Origin: Gordonia terrae
GTDB taxonomy: Bacteria > Actinomycetota > Actinomycetes > Mycobacteriales > Mycobacteriaceae
DNA: 64,000 nucleotides
Direction of reading: 5' to 3'
NCBI RefSeq assembly: GCF_001698225.1
Contig: NZ_CP016594.1
Coordinates: 1,612,001 to 1,676,000 of the forward strand
How positions within the stretch are numbered: the first letter of the stretch is position 1; the number at the start of each line of letters is the position of its first letter. The translations under genes and the position numbers were made by a program. Below are positions 27,597-36,164 of this stretch, in pieces. The notes beneath the pieces were generated by a model that searched no databases, was not told where the DNA came from, and saw only the letters and a list, made by a program, of their open reading frames with translations.

Positions 27597-28267
27597 TCAC
27601 TCGAATCCGCCGAGTCGAAGCGCCTTCGTGATCTGCTCGTAGAAGCGGGCCTTGTCGGCGAGGTCCGGCCAGGTCCACCGGACGACGATGTACCCCTGCG
27701 CGCGCAGCTTGTCCTCACGCGCCTTCTCTTTGACCACCGTCTGCCAGGCGGGCTCGTTGCCCACGCCGCCGCTGTAGTTGACCATCCCGTCGAACTCGCC
27801 GACCACCGTGTTCGCCAGCAAGAAGTCGACGCGAGCGATGAGCCTGCCGTGGTCGTCGACGATCTCCACCTGTTGCCGGGGTATCGGCAGGTCGGAGACT
27901 CGAGCATGATTGCACGACTGAGGGATTCGCCGACACTCTCCGACGACGCGTTCGCGTGCGCCATCGCTCGGCGAAGCATCTCGACCCCCTTGAATCCTCG
28001 GCACGAGTCGAGGATCCGTCTCATCCGGTCTGGATCGGCATCGCGTCGAAGGGCGGCATCGAGCACCGCGAGGGCCTGCCGGTTGGTTCCCAGTCGGGCG
28101 ACATCGCACGCCGTGCGCTCGATGGACGTCACCGTGACCCCGTCGATGACCTCGATGTCCTGGGGGTCGACGACGGCCTGATGTCTGACGATGTTCCTGG
28201 CCCGTTTCCCGACTATCGGCGACGTCACATGAACCTGCGACAGGTCGGGCCCGTAGGTCCATTCGTG
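27597..28267 (-). pseudogene. Degenerate AbiEi/DUF559-type protein, frameshifted and 5'-truncated
   Basis: The coding signal is split over two minus-strand frames. From 28267 down to about 27900 one frame encodes RTACDVARLGTNRQALAVLD, then RGFKGVEMLRRAMAHA and ending ...SRAIMLES. From about 27905 to 27597 the neighbouring frame encodes VSDLPIPRQQVEIVDDHGR, ARVDFLLANTVVGEFDGMV and KLRAQGYIVVRWTWPDL. The last part is the DUF559 (Vsr-like nuclease fold) domain with the usual Asp and Glu. The usual N-terminal ~80-100 residues are missing: an in-frame stop at 28268-28270 precedes the remaining sequence. Intact relatives are ~280-300-residue orphan proteins. A sequencing error could explain the frameshift but not the lost N-terminus. 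Confidence 0.75.
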
Positions 28268-28301
28268 TCAGACGCACGAACGCCCGTCCGGACCCAACTT
28301 C

Positions 28302-28380
28302 CGACAAACCCACCCAATTTCCGTGAACCCACCAGGTTTAAGCGCGGTGAGTTTGCGGAAAAGGGGTGGGTTTGCGGGGG
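28302..28380. repeat. Palindromic repeat element, copy 2
   Basis: Same ~75-bp palindrome and orientation as at 27521-27595. The right arm CGGAAAAGGGGTGGGTTTGC is the exact complement of the left arm of copy 1, and the left arm here is slightly diverged (ACAAACCCACCCAATTTCCG). It ends 8 bp before the stop of the SDR gene. Confidence 0.8.
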
Positions 28381-28387
28381 TGCGGGA

Positions 28388-29158
28388 CTACTGGGCGATG
28401 TACTTGTTGACGGTCCGGTTGAGGAAGTTCGGGATGAACTTGGCGGCGTTCTGGAGGACGAGGGTCTGCGTGCCGACGGAGTAGCTGGTGCGATGCAGCA
28501 GCTTGTCCTGGCGGGTCGGGTGCACCGACTCCCAGATCTTGTCGGCGACCTGCTCGGGGGTGATACGGATGCCCAGCGTTTTCGTCGACTTCGCGCCGCC
28601 GGTCGCGAGCGCGGTCTTGGCCCAGAGCGGCCAGATGCTGACGACGCGGATGTCGTCGTGCTCCCACTCGAGCTCGAGTGCCTCGGTGAGGCCGGCGACG
28701 AAGAACTTGGTGGCCGAGTAGACCGCGATGCCGGGCTGGCCGTAGATGGCCGACGCCGATCCGATGTTCACCAGGTGCGCGCCCGGCGTCTTCTTCAGGT
28801 ACGGGTGCGCGGCCTGAGCGCCGAGCGCGACGCCGAGGGCGTCGATGTCGATCTGACGCTTGATCTGATCCGGCGAGATGTGGTCGATCTGGCCCTCGTG
28901 GAGGATGCCGGCGTTGTTGTCGAGGACGTCGAGTGTGCCGCCGGTGTGCGAGGTGAACTCGGCGAGGGCCTCGGCCCACTGCTCCGGTTCCCGGACGTCG
29001 ATGGTGCCGGTGATGAAGTCGGGATGGTCTGCCTTCACCTTCGCCAGCGCGTCGACGTCGACGTCGTAGACGCCGACGGTCCATCCTTCACGGCCGAAAC
29101 GTTCCGCGGTGGCGAGACCGATTCCGGCGGCGCCGCCGGTGATGAAGATGGAAGGCAT
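28388..29158 (-). CDS. Short-chain dehydrogenase/reductase (SDR family)
   Basis: A 256-residue classical SDR. The dinucleotide-binding motif TGGAAGIG is near residue 7, DNNAG (NNAG) near 90, the catalytic Ser is in NIGSASAIYG and the YxxxK pair in VYSATKFFVAG. D37 after the second strand (YDVDVD) suggests NAD(H) preference. ATG 29158 gives MPSIFITGG; upstream in-frame codons run through the divergent promoter. It is divergent from the AurF-type oxygenase operon and may act on the same pathway; substrate unknown. Confidence 0.87.
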   Translation of the reverse strand: MPSIFITGGAAGIGLATAERFGREGWTVGVYDVDVDALAKVKADHPDFITGTIDVREPEQWAEALAEFTSHTGGTLDVLDNNAGILHEGQIDHISPDQIKRQIDIDALGVALGAQAAHPYLKKTPGAHLVNIGSASAIYGQPGIAVYSATKFFVAGLTEALELEWEHDDIRVVSIWPLWAKTALATGGAKSTKTLGIRITPEQVADKIWESVHPTRQDKLLHRTSYSVGTQTLVLQNAAKFIPNFLNRTVNKYIAQ

Positions 29159-29283
29159 GCGAACTCCTAGTCGGTGAACAGAACAATTGGACGTCGATGA
29201 CCTGCGACGATCGTGCTCGGTGTCGAACTTACCGGTGAGTATATTCGTCGATTCGTTTACTCGGTCACACGGCGGTGCTATCT

Positions 29284-29319
29284 TGACAACACGCATTGTC
29301 ATTACATCGATCATTGTCA
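29284..29319 (+). promoter_or_regulatory. Candidate operator/promoter of the oxygenase operon
   Basis: TGACAA (29284-29289) and TTGTCA (29296-29301) form a perfect 18-bp interrupted palindrome. CATTGTCA is repeated directly at 29294 and 29312 (18-bp spacing). TTGACA at 29283 could be the -35 box. A further GAGTA/TACTC inverted repeat is at 29237-29262. TetR- or MarR-type control is plausible; no regulator gene is adjacent. Confidence 0.45.
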
Positions 29320-29347
29320 CGATCGACGACCGGGAAGCGAGTGCTCC

Positions 29348-30271
29348 ATGACCGCCGCGATGGAACGATCCGAGAACGTCATCAGTCTGCGTGACCAGGG
29401 AACCGAAGAGGTCTCGGCACGGTTGCTGGCATCGGCCGCCCGGTTGTCACGCAACGCGATGACCGAGATCGACTGGTCCAAGCCGATGGACCCCACCAAG
29501 TACGGGTGCAGCCCGGAGTGGTCCTCGCTGTACGGAACCGCGTACTGGGACGAGCTGACCGAGGAGCAGCGCATCTCGGTGACGCGCCACGAGTTCGCGT
29601 CGATCATGAACATCGGGATCTGGTTCGAGATGATCCTGCAGGAGATGGTCATCCGCGACCAGTACCTCGGCGACTACCACGGGTCGGAGTTCCAGTTCGC
29701 GCTCACCGAGGTCGCCGACGAGTGCCGGCACTCGCTGATGTTCGCCAAGGCGTCGGAGAAGATGGTCGGCGCGTCTTACCACCCGTCGAAGAAGGTCTCG
29801 CGCCTCGGCAAGATCTTCATGCAGACCGCGAAGAACGAGGTCGCCTACGCCGGCATCCTGGTCGCCGAAGAGGTCTTGGACGTCTTCCAGCGCGGCTGCA
29901 TGCGCGACGACCGGGTGCTCGACTTCATCCGCACCGTGAACGAGATCCACGTCCTCGAAGAGTCGCGCCACATGAAGTTCGCGCGCGAAGAGGTCCGTGA
30001 CTCCCTGGAGGGCGTCAGCTGGGCGCGCCGCCAGTTCAGCGCATTCGCGGTCGCCGTCGGGGCCTACTTCATCGTGACGAGTCTGGTGCAGCCCAAGGCC
30101 TTTGCCGACGCCGGACTCGATGTCGACCGTGCTGTCCGGGAGATGCGCAGCAATTCGCACTTCCACTCGATGATCCGCAGCAGCTGCGCCCACCTCATGG
30201 AATTCCTCGACGAGGTGGGACTGCTCACCAAGCCGGCCATGCGGTACTACCGGAAAGCGCACATGCTCTGA
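29348..30271 (+). CDS. AurF-type (PF11583) diiron oxygenase
   Basis: A 307-residue ferritin-like diiron enzyme. Carboxylate/His ligands are visible in RHEFASIMNIGIWFEMILQE, EVADECRHSLMF, VAEEVLDVFQ and HVLEESRHMKFARE. AurF-family enzymes oxidise aryl-amines or other substrates; the mycobacterial relatives' substrates are mostly unknown. ATG 29348 is chosen (ATG 29360 also possible). The TGATG junction with the next gene, a ferredoxin-ferredoxin reductase fusion, implies coupling and points to that protein as the electron donor. Confidence 0.82.
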   Translation: MTAAMERSENVISLRDQGTEEVSARLLASAARLSRNAMTEIDWSKPMDPTKYGCSPEWSSLYGTAYWDELTEEQRISVTRHEFASIMNIGIWFEMILQEMVIRDQYLGDYHGSEFQFALTEVADECRHSLMFAKASEKMVGASYHPSKKVSRLGKIFMQTAKNEVAYAGILVAEEVLDVFQRGCMRDDRVLDFIRTVNEIHVLEESRHMKFAREEVRDSLEGVSWARRQFSAFAVAVGAYFIVTSLVQPKAFADAGLDVDRAVREMRSNSHFHSMIRSSCAHLMEFLDEVGLLTKPAMRYYRKAHML

Positions 30272-31890
30272 TGTTCGTCATCACCCAATCATGTTGTAGC
30301 GACGCGGCATGCGTCGCCGTGTGCCCGGTCAACTGCATCCATCCGACGCCGGAGGAGCGCGGCTTCGGCAGCTCCGACATCCTGCACATCGATCCCGAGG
30401 CGTGCATCGACTGCGGCGCCTGCGCCGACGCCTGCCCGGTCGACGCGATCTATCCCGCCGACAAGCTCGGCACCCGGGACAAGGTCTTCATCGACATCAA
30501 CGCGGACTTCTACAAGAACAACCCGGATGTCCGGTCGGGCTGGGCGCCCATCGGCGAGGACTCGGAGTCGACGGTCACCTATCCGGACGTGCCGAAACTG
30601 CCTGCGGGACTCCGCGTCGCGCTGGTCGGCACCGGGCCCTCCGGCGGTTACGCGCTGCGCACGCTGCTCGATCGGACCGAGGCGCGGGTCACCGTGATCG
30701 ACAAACTCCCGACGCCGGGCGGGCTCGTGCGCGCCGGGGTCGCCCCGGATCACCCGGGCACCAAGGGCGTGCTCCGCGGCTTCGACCTGCTCTACCGCGA
30801 TCCCCGGGTCACGATGCTCACCAACGTGACCATCGGCGACGGTCGAGACCAGATCACGCCCGCCGAACTGGCCGACCACTTCGACGCCGTCTTCTATGCG
30901 GTTGGCGCGAGTGAGTCACGGCGACTGGGCATTCCGGGCGAGGACCTTCCGGGCTCGACCTCGGCCACCGATCTCGTGGCCTGGTACAACGGGGTGCCCG
31001 GCGTCGACGCCGGGCCGCCGTTGCGTCGCGGAACCTCCGACGACCCGGCGGTGGGCCGCGCGGTCGTCGTCGGTACCGGCAACGTCGCTCTCGACGTCGC
31101 GCGCATCCTGGTGTCGCCGCCGGAGCTGTTGGCCACCACCGACATCGCCGACCGTGCGCTGGACCTGCTGGCCGAGCAGAACGTGCACGAAGTGGTTCTG
31201 CTGGGTCGTCGCGATCAGGCCTCGGCGGCCTACACCGCGGCCGAATACCGTGCGCTGTCGGAGATCCCGGGCGTCGAGGTCGAGGTCATCGACGAGGTCG
31301 ACGGTGCCGACCTCTCCAGGTTCCGTGAGCCGGCCGATCCGAATCGCCGCCGAATCGTGTTCCTGTTCCACAGCAGCCCCGAAGAGATCACCGGTGATTC
31401 GCAGGTCGAGTCCGTCACGGTCCGCACCGGCGAGGGACGTCACCACATCGCGACCGATCTCGTCGTGCGCTCGATCGGCTATCGTTCGACCCCGATCCCC
31501 GGGCTCACCTTCGACGATGCGCGCGGAGTCTTCAGCAACGTCGACGGCCGCCTCGTCGACGAGACGGGCGCGATCATCCCGGGCGGTTATGTGCTCGGCT
31601 GGGCCAAGCGCGGACCCAGCGGTGGGATCGGCGCCAACAAGATGTGTGCCACGCGAACCGTCGAGGACTTCCTCGCCGATGCCGCGGCGGGACGTATTCG
31701 ACGCACCGATCGCGAACCCGGCGCGTTCGGCGCCCTGGTCCGCAAGCGCGTCGCGACGGTGATCGGCTACCGCGGAATGCGTGCCATCGATCGACGTGAA
31801 CGTCGTCGGGGCCTCGAGCAGGGGCGACCGCGGGTGAAGTTCACCCAGGTCGCCGAGATGGTCGGCGCCGCCGGGTGGCGCCGGACCTGA
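30271..31890 (+). CDS. Ferredoxin / ferredoxin-NADP+ reductase fusion (FprB-like)
   Basis: A 539-residue protein. Residues 1-~75 are a 7Fe-type bacterial ferredoxin (CCSDAACVAVCPVNC and CIDCGACADACPVDAI). The remainder is an adrenodoxin-reductase-like FAD/NADPH domain: GTGPSGGYALRTLL binds FAD, VVVGTGNVALDVARIL binds NADP, and GYVLGWAKRGPSGGIGANK is the conserved closing motif. M. tuberculosis FprB (Rv0886) has the same organisation. Start overlaps the oxygenase stop. It likely passes NADPH electrons to the AurF-type diiron centre. Confidence 0.9.
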   Translation: MFVITQSCCSDAACVAVCPVNCIHPTPEERGFGSSDILHIDPEACIDCGACADACPVDAIYPADKLGTRDKVFIDINADFYKNNPDVRSGWAPIGEDSESTVTYPDVPKLPAGLRVALVGTGPSGGYALRTLLDRTEARVTVIDKLPTPGGLVRAGVAPDHPGTKGVLRGFDLLYRDPRVTMLTNVTIGDGRDQITPAELADHFDAVFYAVGASESRRLGIPGEDLPGSTSATDLVAWYNGVPGVDAGPPLRRGTSDDPAVGRAVVVGTGNVALDVARILVSPPELLATTDIADRALDLLAEQNVHEVVLLGRRDQASAAYTAAEYRALSEIPGVEVEVIDEVDGADLSRFREPADPNRRRIVFLFHSSPEEITGDSQVESVTVRTGEGRHHIATDLVVRSIGYRSTPIPGLTFDDARGVFSNVDGRLVDETGAIIPGGYVLGWAKRGPSGGIGANKMCATRTVEDFLADAAAGRIRRTDREPGAFGALVRKRVATVIGYRGMRAIDRRERRRGLEQGRPRVKFTQVAEMVGAAGWRRT

Positions 31891-31972
31891 GGTCCATCGT
31901 CGGCGCGGAATCCCTCCGCGCCGACGCTCGACCGTGGCACGATCGGGGTTCCGGCATGTCGAGGGAGGCGCG

Positions 31973-32326
31973 ATGACGACGACCGATACCGACAAGAAGT
32001 GGCGCGAGCGATCGTTGCTCGTGGTCTTCGTGGCTGCGCTGGTGACCCAGAACGCCATCGCGATTCCCTACGTGCGAAGTAACGGTCCCGAGTCGGTGAA
32101 GGACTTCTTCGTCGGCGACATCCTGAGGACGACTCCGGGCCGGTTCGCGATGGTGGACCTCACCTTCGTCGTCATCGGCTTTCACCTGTGGGCCTTCGCC
32201 GAAGCCCGCCGGCTCCGCATCCTGCCCTGGTGGGCCGCGTCGGTGGCGCTGACCTTCGGGGTGGGTATCGCCACCGCGATCCCGTTCTTCTTCCTCGCGC
32301 GGGAGCGTGCGCTCGGCGCGCGATAG
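31973..32326 (+). CDS. DUF2834 small membrane protein
   Basis: A 117-residue protein with three hydrophobic helices (SLLVVFVAALVTQNAIAIPY, FAMVDLTFVVIGFHLWAF, WAASVALTFGVGIATAIPFFF) and short charged connectors, as in DUF2834 proteins. ATG 31973 follows GAGGGAGG and is preferred over GTG 31934. Stands between the oxygenase operon and the nitrite reductase genes with no clear link to either. Function unknown. Confidence 0.72.
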   Translation: MTTTDTDKKWRERSLLVVFVAALVTQNAIAIPYVRSNGPESVKDFFVGDILRTTPGRFAMVDLTFVVIGFHLWAFAEARRLRILPWWAASVALTFGVGIATAIPFFFLARERALGAR

Positions 32327-32433
32327 TCCCGTTGCCCGCGCTCTCCTCGGCGGGCGGGCCCGGTGAGAACCAGACAACGTCGCCGTAACACCGAGGCAAG
32401 TCGCATTTCATGCGCCTCGCGGATAGTGGCGAC

Positions 32434-32781
32434 ATGTCGAGCACTCCACGTTTTCTGCAGGGTGTCCATGCGTTCGCCGGCTCGGGTCTGTCCAAGCCGG
32501 GGCCGATCGACGCGTCGCTGACCTTCGTCGTGCCGTCGGGAATGACGGCTCAGCCGTTGTACTTTCGCGGCGGTAACAGCTCCGACGAACTCATCTGCGT
32601 GACCCTCGTGCGCGACGGCACCCCGATGCGGATGTTCCCCATGGGGGCGAAGTCGTCGGTCAATGTGCCGTTGCGGGTCGTCGAGGACGTGGAACCCGAC
32701 AGCACACTGGAACTCCTGCTCGCTGCGCCCGAGGGGGCGAGCGGCGAGGTCGTCGTCGACTTCGGGATGGTCGTCTTCTGA
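32434..32781 (+). CDS. Conserved small protein translationally coupled to nirB
   Basis: A 115-residue, mostly beta-strand protein with no signal peptide, no membrane helix and one Cys (ELICVTLVRDG). It contains GNSSDELICV and repeated VDFG/VVF-type strands. I do not recognise a family. The stop overlaps the nirB start (TGATG), so it is very probably co-translated with nitrite reductase and may assist its assembly or regulation. ATG 32434 is used; an in-frame ATG at 32410 is possible. Confidence 0.65.
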   Translation: MSSTPRFLQGVHAFAGSGLSKPGPIDASLTFVVPSGMTAQPLYFRGGNSSDELICVTLVRDGTPMRMFPMGAKSSVNVPLRVVEDVEPDSTLELLLAAPEGASGEVVVDFGMVVF

Positions 32782-35291
32782 TGGGCGGCGAGTACGCGAC
32801 GCCTGACCGGGAGGCGGTCCGCAGGCTGGTGGTGGTCGGCAACGGCATGGCCGGCGCGCGCACCGTGGAAGAGATCATCTCCCGGGGAGGCCGGGATCAG
32901 TTCGACATCACCATGATCGGCGACGAGCCGTACGGCAACTACAACCGGATCATGCTCAGTCACGTGCTGGCCGGTGAGGCCGCGGTCGACGACGACGATC
33001 TGATGCTCAACCCGATGGCGTGGTACCGGGAGAACGACGTCACTCTCCACTCCGGTGATCGTGCCGAGTCGATCGACCGGTTCGCCAAGACGGTGACCTG
33101 CGCGAGCGGACGGATCATCGGATTCGACGTGCTGATCGTCGCCACCGGGTCCCACACGTTCTTCCCGAACATGGACGGACTGCGCGAGTCCGACGGCCGG
33201 CTCGCGCGCGGGGTGTTCGGCTTCCGCACCATCGAGGACACCAACGGCATGCTGCAGATGGCGGCGTCTCGTGACGACGTGCGCGCGGTGGTGATCGGCG
33301 GTGGGTTGCTGGGACTCGAAGCCGCTTATGGCCTTCGGACGCAGGGGCTGGCCGTCGACGTCGTCCACTCGCCCGGGCATCTGATGAACCAGCAACTCGA
33401 CGAGCGCGGCGGCAAGGTGCTGCGCAACCAGATCGAAGCGCTCGGGGTCGGTGTCCACACCGGCAAGCGGACCACCGCGGTCCTGCGCAACGACGACGGG
33501 ACCGTTGCCGGTGTCGGTTTCACCGACGGGGATTCGCTGCCCGCCGACATGATCGTCGTGACCGCCGGCATCCGCCCCAATGTCGAGATCGCCCGCGGCG
33601 CGGGCCTGGTCGTCGAACGCGGAATCGTCGTCGACGATCAGATGCGTTGCGAGGACGAGGCGTTCATCTACGCGGTCGGCGAATGCGCGCAGCACCGCAG
33701 CGAGGTGTACGGTCTGGTCGCGCCGCTGTGGGAGCAGGCGGTGGTGCTCGCCGACGTGCTGACGGGCGCGAATCCGGCTGCGGAGTACCATGGTTCGCGC
33801 CTGACCACCAAGCTCAAGGTCGCCGGCGTCGACGTCGCGGCCATGGGTGTCAAGGGCCCCGAACGCGAGGACGACGAGTTCGTCCAGTTCTACGAACCGC
33901 GCAACGGCGTCTACAAGAGTGTGGTGGTCCGCGACAACAAGCTCATCGGAGCGATGCTGCTGGGGGACATCTCGAAGGTCAATTTCCTCACCCAGGCATT
34001 CGACGACAAGGTCCCGCTGCCGGACGAGCGCATCTCGATGCTGTTCGACCTGGGCACGCCCAGCGCCGAGACCGGGGCGGCCGAACTCGCCGACGACGTG
34101 CAGGTGTGCAACTGCAACGGGGTCACCAAAGGTGACATCGTTGCCTGCGTCGCGTCGGGGTGCACGAGCGTGGGGGATGTGTGTGCGAAGACCCGCGCCG
34201 GCAAGGGTTGTGGGTCCTGTAAGGGTCTCGTCGCCGACATCGTCGAACTGGCCGCGGGCGACGCGCTCACCGCCGACGCTTCGGCCGACTGGTACGTACC
34301 GGCGATCCCGTTGACGAAACCCGAACTCATCGCCGCCATCCGACGGCAGAACCTTCGGTCGGTCAGCGAGGTGTTCGACAAACTCGCACCCGATGGTGAG
34401 GACGCGACGGCCAAGATGCCGCTCGCATCGCTGTTGCGGATCATCTGGGGCTCGGACTGGAAGCGCGAACCCGGTGCACTGTTCGTCAACGACCGTGTGC
34501 ACGCCAACATCCAGCGCGACGGCACGTTCTCGGTGGTTCCCCAGATGAAGGGCGGGGTGACCTCGCCCGATCAGTTGCGCAAGATCGCCGACGTCGCCGA
34601 GAAGTACTCGATCCCGATGATCAAGGCGACCGGTGGACAACGACTGGACCTGCTCGGCGTGAAGAAGGAAGACCTGCCGAAGGTCTGGGAAGATCTCGGC
34701 ATGCCGTCGGGGTACGCCTACGGCAAGAGTTTCCGAACCGTGAAAACCTGTGTCGGAACCGACTACTGCCGATTCGGACTCGGCGATTCGACGCAACTCG
34801 GCATCGACATCGAGACCCGGTACCAGGGGCTGGAGTCGCCGGCGAAGCTCAAGCTGGCGGTGACCGGCTGTCCGCGCAACTGCGCGGAAGCGCTGTGCAA
34901 GGACTTCGGTGTGGTCGCGATCGGTGACGGCAAGTGGGAGATCTACGTCGGTGGCGCCGCAGGCGCGCACATCCGCAAGGGTGACCTGCTCGCGACGGTC
35001 GACTCGGCCGACGAGGTGATCCGGTTGTGCGGCATCTTCGTCCAGTACTACCGCGAGCAGGGCAAGTGGCTGGAGCGCACATACTCATTCGTGCCGCGCA
35101 TCGGCATCGACGAACTCCGCGCGATCATCGTCGACGACCGTGACGGACTGGTGGCGGGGTTGCAGGAGGGGATCGACGCCGCAGTCGAGGCCTACGTCGA
35201 TCCCTGGCTCGATCGCGCCGAGCCGAAATCACCCGCGCAGTTCACGTCGGCGCTGCCGCTGCTTCCGCTGCCCCAGGTGCCGGTCCGATGA
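32781..35291 (+). CDS. nirB: Assimilatory nitrite reductase [NAD(P)H], large subunit
   Basis: An 836-residue siroheme enzyme reducing nitrite to ammonium. Domains: N-terminal FAD/NAD(P)H module (VVVGNGMAGARTVEEI; VIGGGLLGLEAAYGL; TAGIRPNVEIA), a BFD-like [2Fe-2S] domain at about residues 442-485 (CNCNGVTKG, CAKTRAGKGCGSCKG), a ferredoxin-like half domain, and the siroheme/[4Fe-4S] domain with CVGTDYCRFG near 656 and TGCPRNCAEALC near 694. ATG 32781 overlaps the preceding small gene; the stop overlaps nirD. Length and architecture are complete. Confidence 0.95.
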   Translation: MGGEYATPDREAVRRLVVVGNGMAGARTVEEIISRGGRDQFDITMIGDEPYGNYNRIMLSHVLAGEAAVDDDDLMLNPMAWYRENDVTLHSGDRAESIDRFAKTVTCASGRIIGFDVLIVATGSHTFFPNMDGLRESDGRLARGVFGFRTIEDTNGMLQMAASRDDVRAVVIGGGLLGLEAAYGLRTQGLAVDVVHSPGHLMNQQLDERGGKVLRNQIEALGVGVHTGKRTTAVLRNDDGTVAGVGFTDGDSLPADMIVVTAGIRPNVEIARGAGLVVERGIVVDDQMRCEDEAFIYAVGECAQHRSEVYGLVAPLWEQAVVLADVLTGANPAAEYHGSRLTTKLKVAGVDVAAMGVKGPEREDDEFVQFYEPRNGVYKSVVVRDNKLIGAMLLGDISKVNFLTQAFDDKVPLPDERISMLFDLGTPSAETGAAELADDVQVCNCNGVTKGDIVACVASGCTSVGDVCAKTRAGKGCGSCKGLVADIVELAAGDALTADASADWYVPAIPLTKPELIAAIRRQNLRSVSEVFDKLAPDGEDATAKMPLASLLRIIWGSDWKREPGALFVNDRVHANIQRDGTFSVVPQMKGGVTSPDQLRKIADVAEKYSIPMIKATGGQRLDLLGVKKEDLPKVWEDLGMPSGYAYGKSFRTVKTCVGTDYCRFGLGDSTQLGIDIETRYQGLESPAKLKLAVTGCPRNCAEALCKDFGVVAIGDGKWEIYVGGAAGAHIRKGDLLATVDSADEVIRLCGIFVQYYREQGKWLERTYSFVPRIGIDELRAIIVDDRDGLVAGLQEGIDAAVEAYVDPWLDRAEPKSPAQFTSALPLLPLPQVPVR

Positions 35292-35623
35292 CCAGCGTGT
35301 CGGTGGACGCCGGCGTCGTCGTCGGTCCCATCGCGGATCTGCAGATCGGCGAGAGTCGGGCATATGCGGTGCAGGACAGACAGGTCGCGGTGTTCCGGCT
35401 GACCGACGGGACCCTGCGCGCCACCGACGCCGTCTGCCCTCACCGCGGGGGACCGCTCGCCGATGGCCAGTTCGATCTGGGCAGGGTCGTCTGCCCGTTG
35501 CACCAGTACGCCTTCGGCCTCGCCGACGGTCGATGTACCACGGACGGAATCGGTTCCGTCGGCGTCTACCGGGTCGAGGAGCGCGACGGGGACATCGTGC
35601 TCTGGTTGGATAGCGCTCCCTGA
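35288..35623 (+). CDS. nirD: Nitrite reductase small subunit (Rieske-type)
   Basis: A 111-residue NirD with a complete Rieske [2Fe-2S] motif: CPHRGGPLADG and CPLHQYAFGL (C-x-H ... C-x2-H). Partner of NirB in NAD(P)H-dependent nitrite assimilation. ATG 35288 overlaps the nirB stop (ATGA). The end of the operon is followed by a copy of the dispersed repeat. Retention of all four cluster ligands distinguishes it from enteric NirD proteins that have lost them. Confidence 0.93.
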   Translation: MTSVSVDAGVVVGPIADLQIGESRAYAVQDRQVAVFRLTDGTLRATDAVCPHRGGPLADGQFDLGRVVCPLHQYAFGLADGRCTTDGIGSVGVYRVEERDGDIVLWLDSAP

Positions 35624-35671
35624 GGAGGCACGGAGCTTGGAGAGCGTCTCATCCTGCTCCCTGACCCCCAC

Positions 35672-35716
35672 TGCTCCCTGAGGTGTGAGGAGCGATAGCG
35701 ACGAGCCACGAAGGGC
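35672..35716. repeat. Copy of the dispersed intergenic repeat after nirD
   Basis: CTCCCTGAGGTGTGAGGAGCG, then ATAGCGACGAGCCACGAAGGG; same orientation as the 19.9-kb copy with two substitutions. Located between nirD and the convergent GIY-YIG gene. Confidence 0.72.
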
Positions 35717-35760
35717 TGGTGACGGAACGAAATATCCTCTCACATAATCGAGGTGCATCT

Positions 35761-36057
35761 TCATTCGGTCGCCTCGCGCGGCCGCCCGCCCCGGCGGCCG
35801 GCGCGAGTGCGAAGCAGATCGATGTCACCGTCGATCAATGCCTTCTTCTTTGCTCGAGACCAGCCGTGGATCCGTCGCTCGATCGCGTACGCATCGTCGA
35901 GTGACAGTTCGACCGACCAGGCCAACGTCACCGGCCTGCGGCGCGCCGTGAAACCCACCTGTGCGGAGCTGTGCTGGCGTAGCCGATTGTCGAGGTTTCG
36001 CGTGCTTCCGACGTAGTACTTCCCGTCCGCGCACTCGAGGATGTACGCCCATGCCAT
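35761..36057 (-). CDS. GIY-YIG nuclease-domain protein (UPF0213-like)
   Basis: A 98-residue single-domain GIY-YIG protein. AYILECADGKYYVGSTRNL carries the YIL...YVG version of the motif, followed by the conserved Arg (NRLRQH) and the catalytic-type Glu in AYAIERRIHGWSRAKK. Family members are predicted structure-specific endonucleases with unknown roles. The C-terminus is Arg/Gly-rich. It lies between repeat copies at both ends. Confidence 0.82.
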   Translation of the reverse strand: MAWAYILECADGKYYVGSTRNLDNRLRQHSSAQVGFTARRRPVTLAWSVELSLDDAYAIERRIHGWSRAKKKALIDGDIDLLRTRAGRRGGRPREATE

Positions 36058-36164
36058 CGCAGCATCGTCGGGGATTCAGGCAGCCCGTAGAACGCATATA
36101 CGCCTCCCTGTGGAGAGTTCGTAGCAGCTCCCGGCACCTGTGTACTTCGAGTTGCGGTGCCCTT

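Noticed and set aside
32385-32400. Possible GlnR site GTAAC-N6-GCAAG before the nitrite reductase operon
   Set aside because: The second half-site matches only partly and I found no second independent pair; nitrogen control is plausible but not shown.
32550-34970. 806-codon minus-strand frame opposite nirB
   Set aside because: Shadow frame; nirB has all cofactor-binding motifs on the plus strand.
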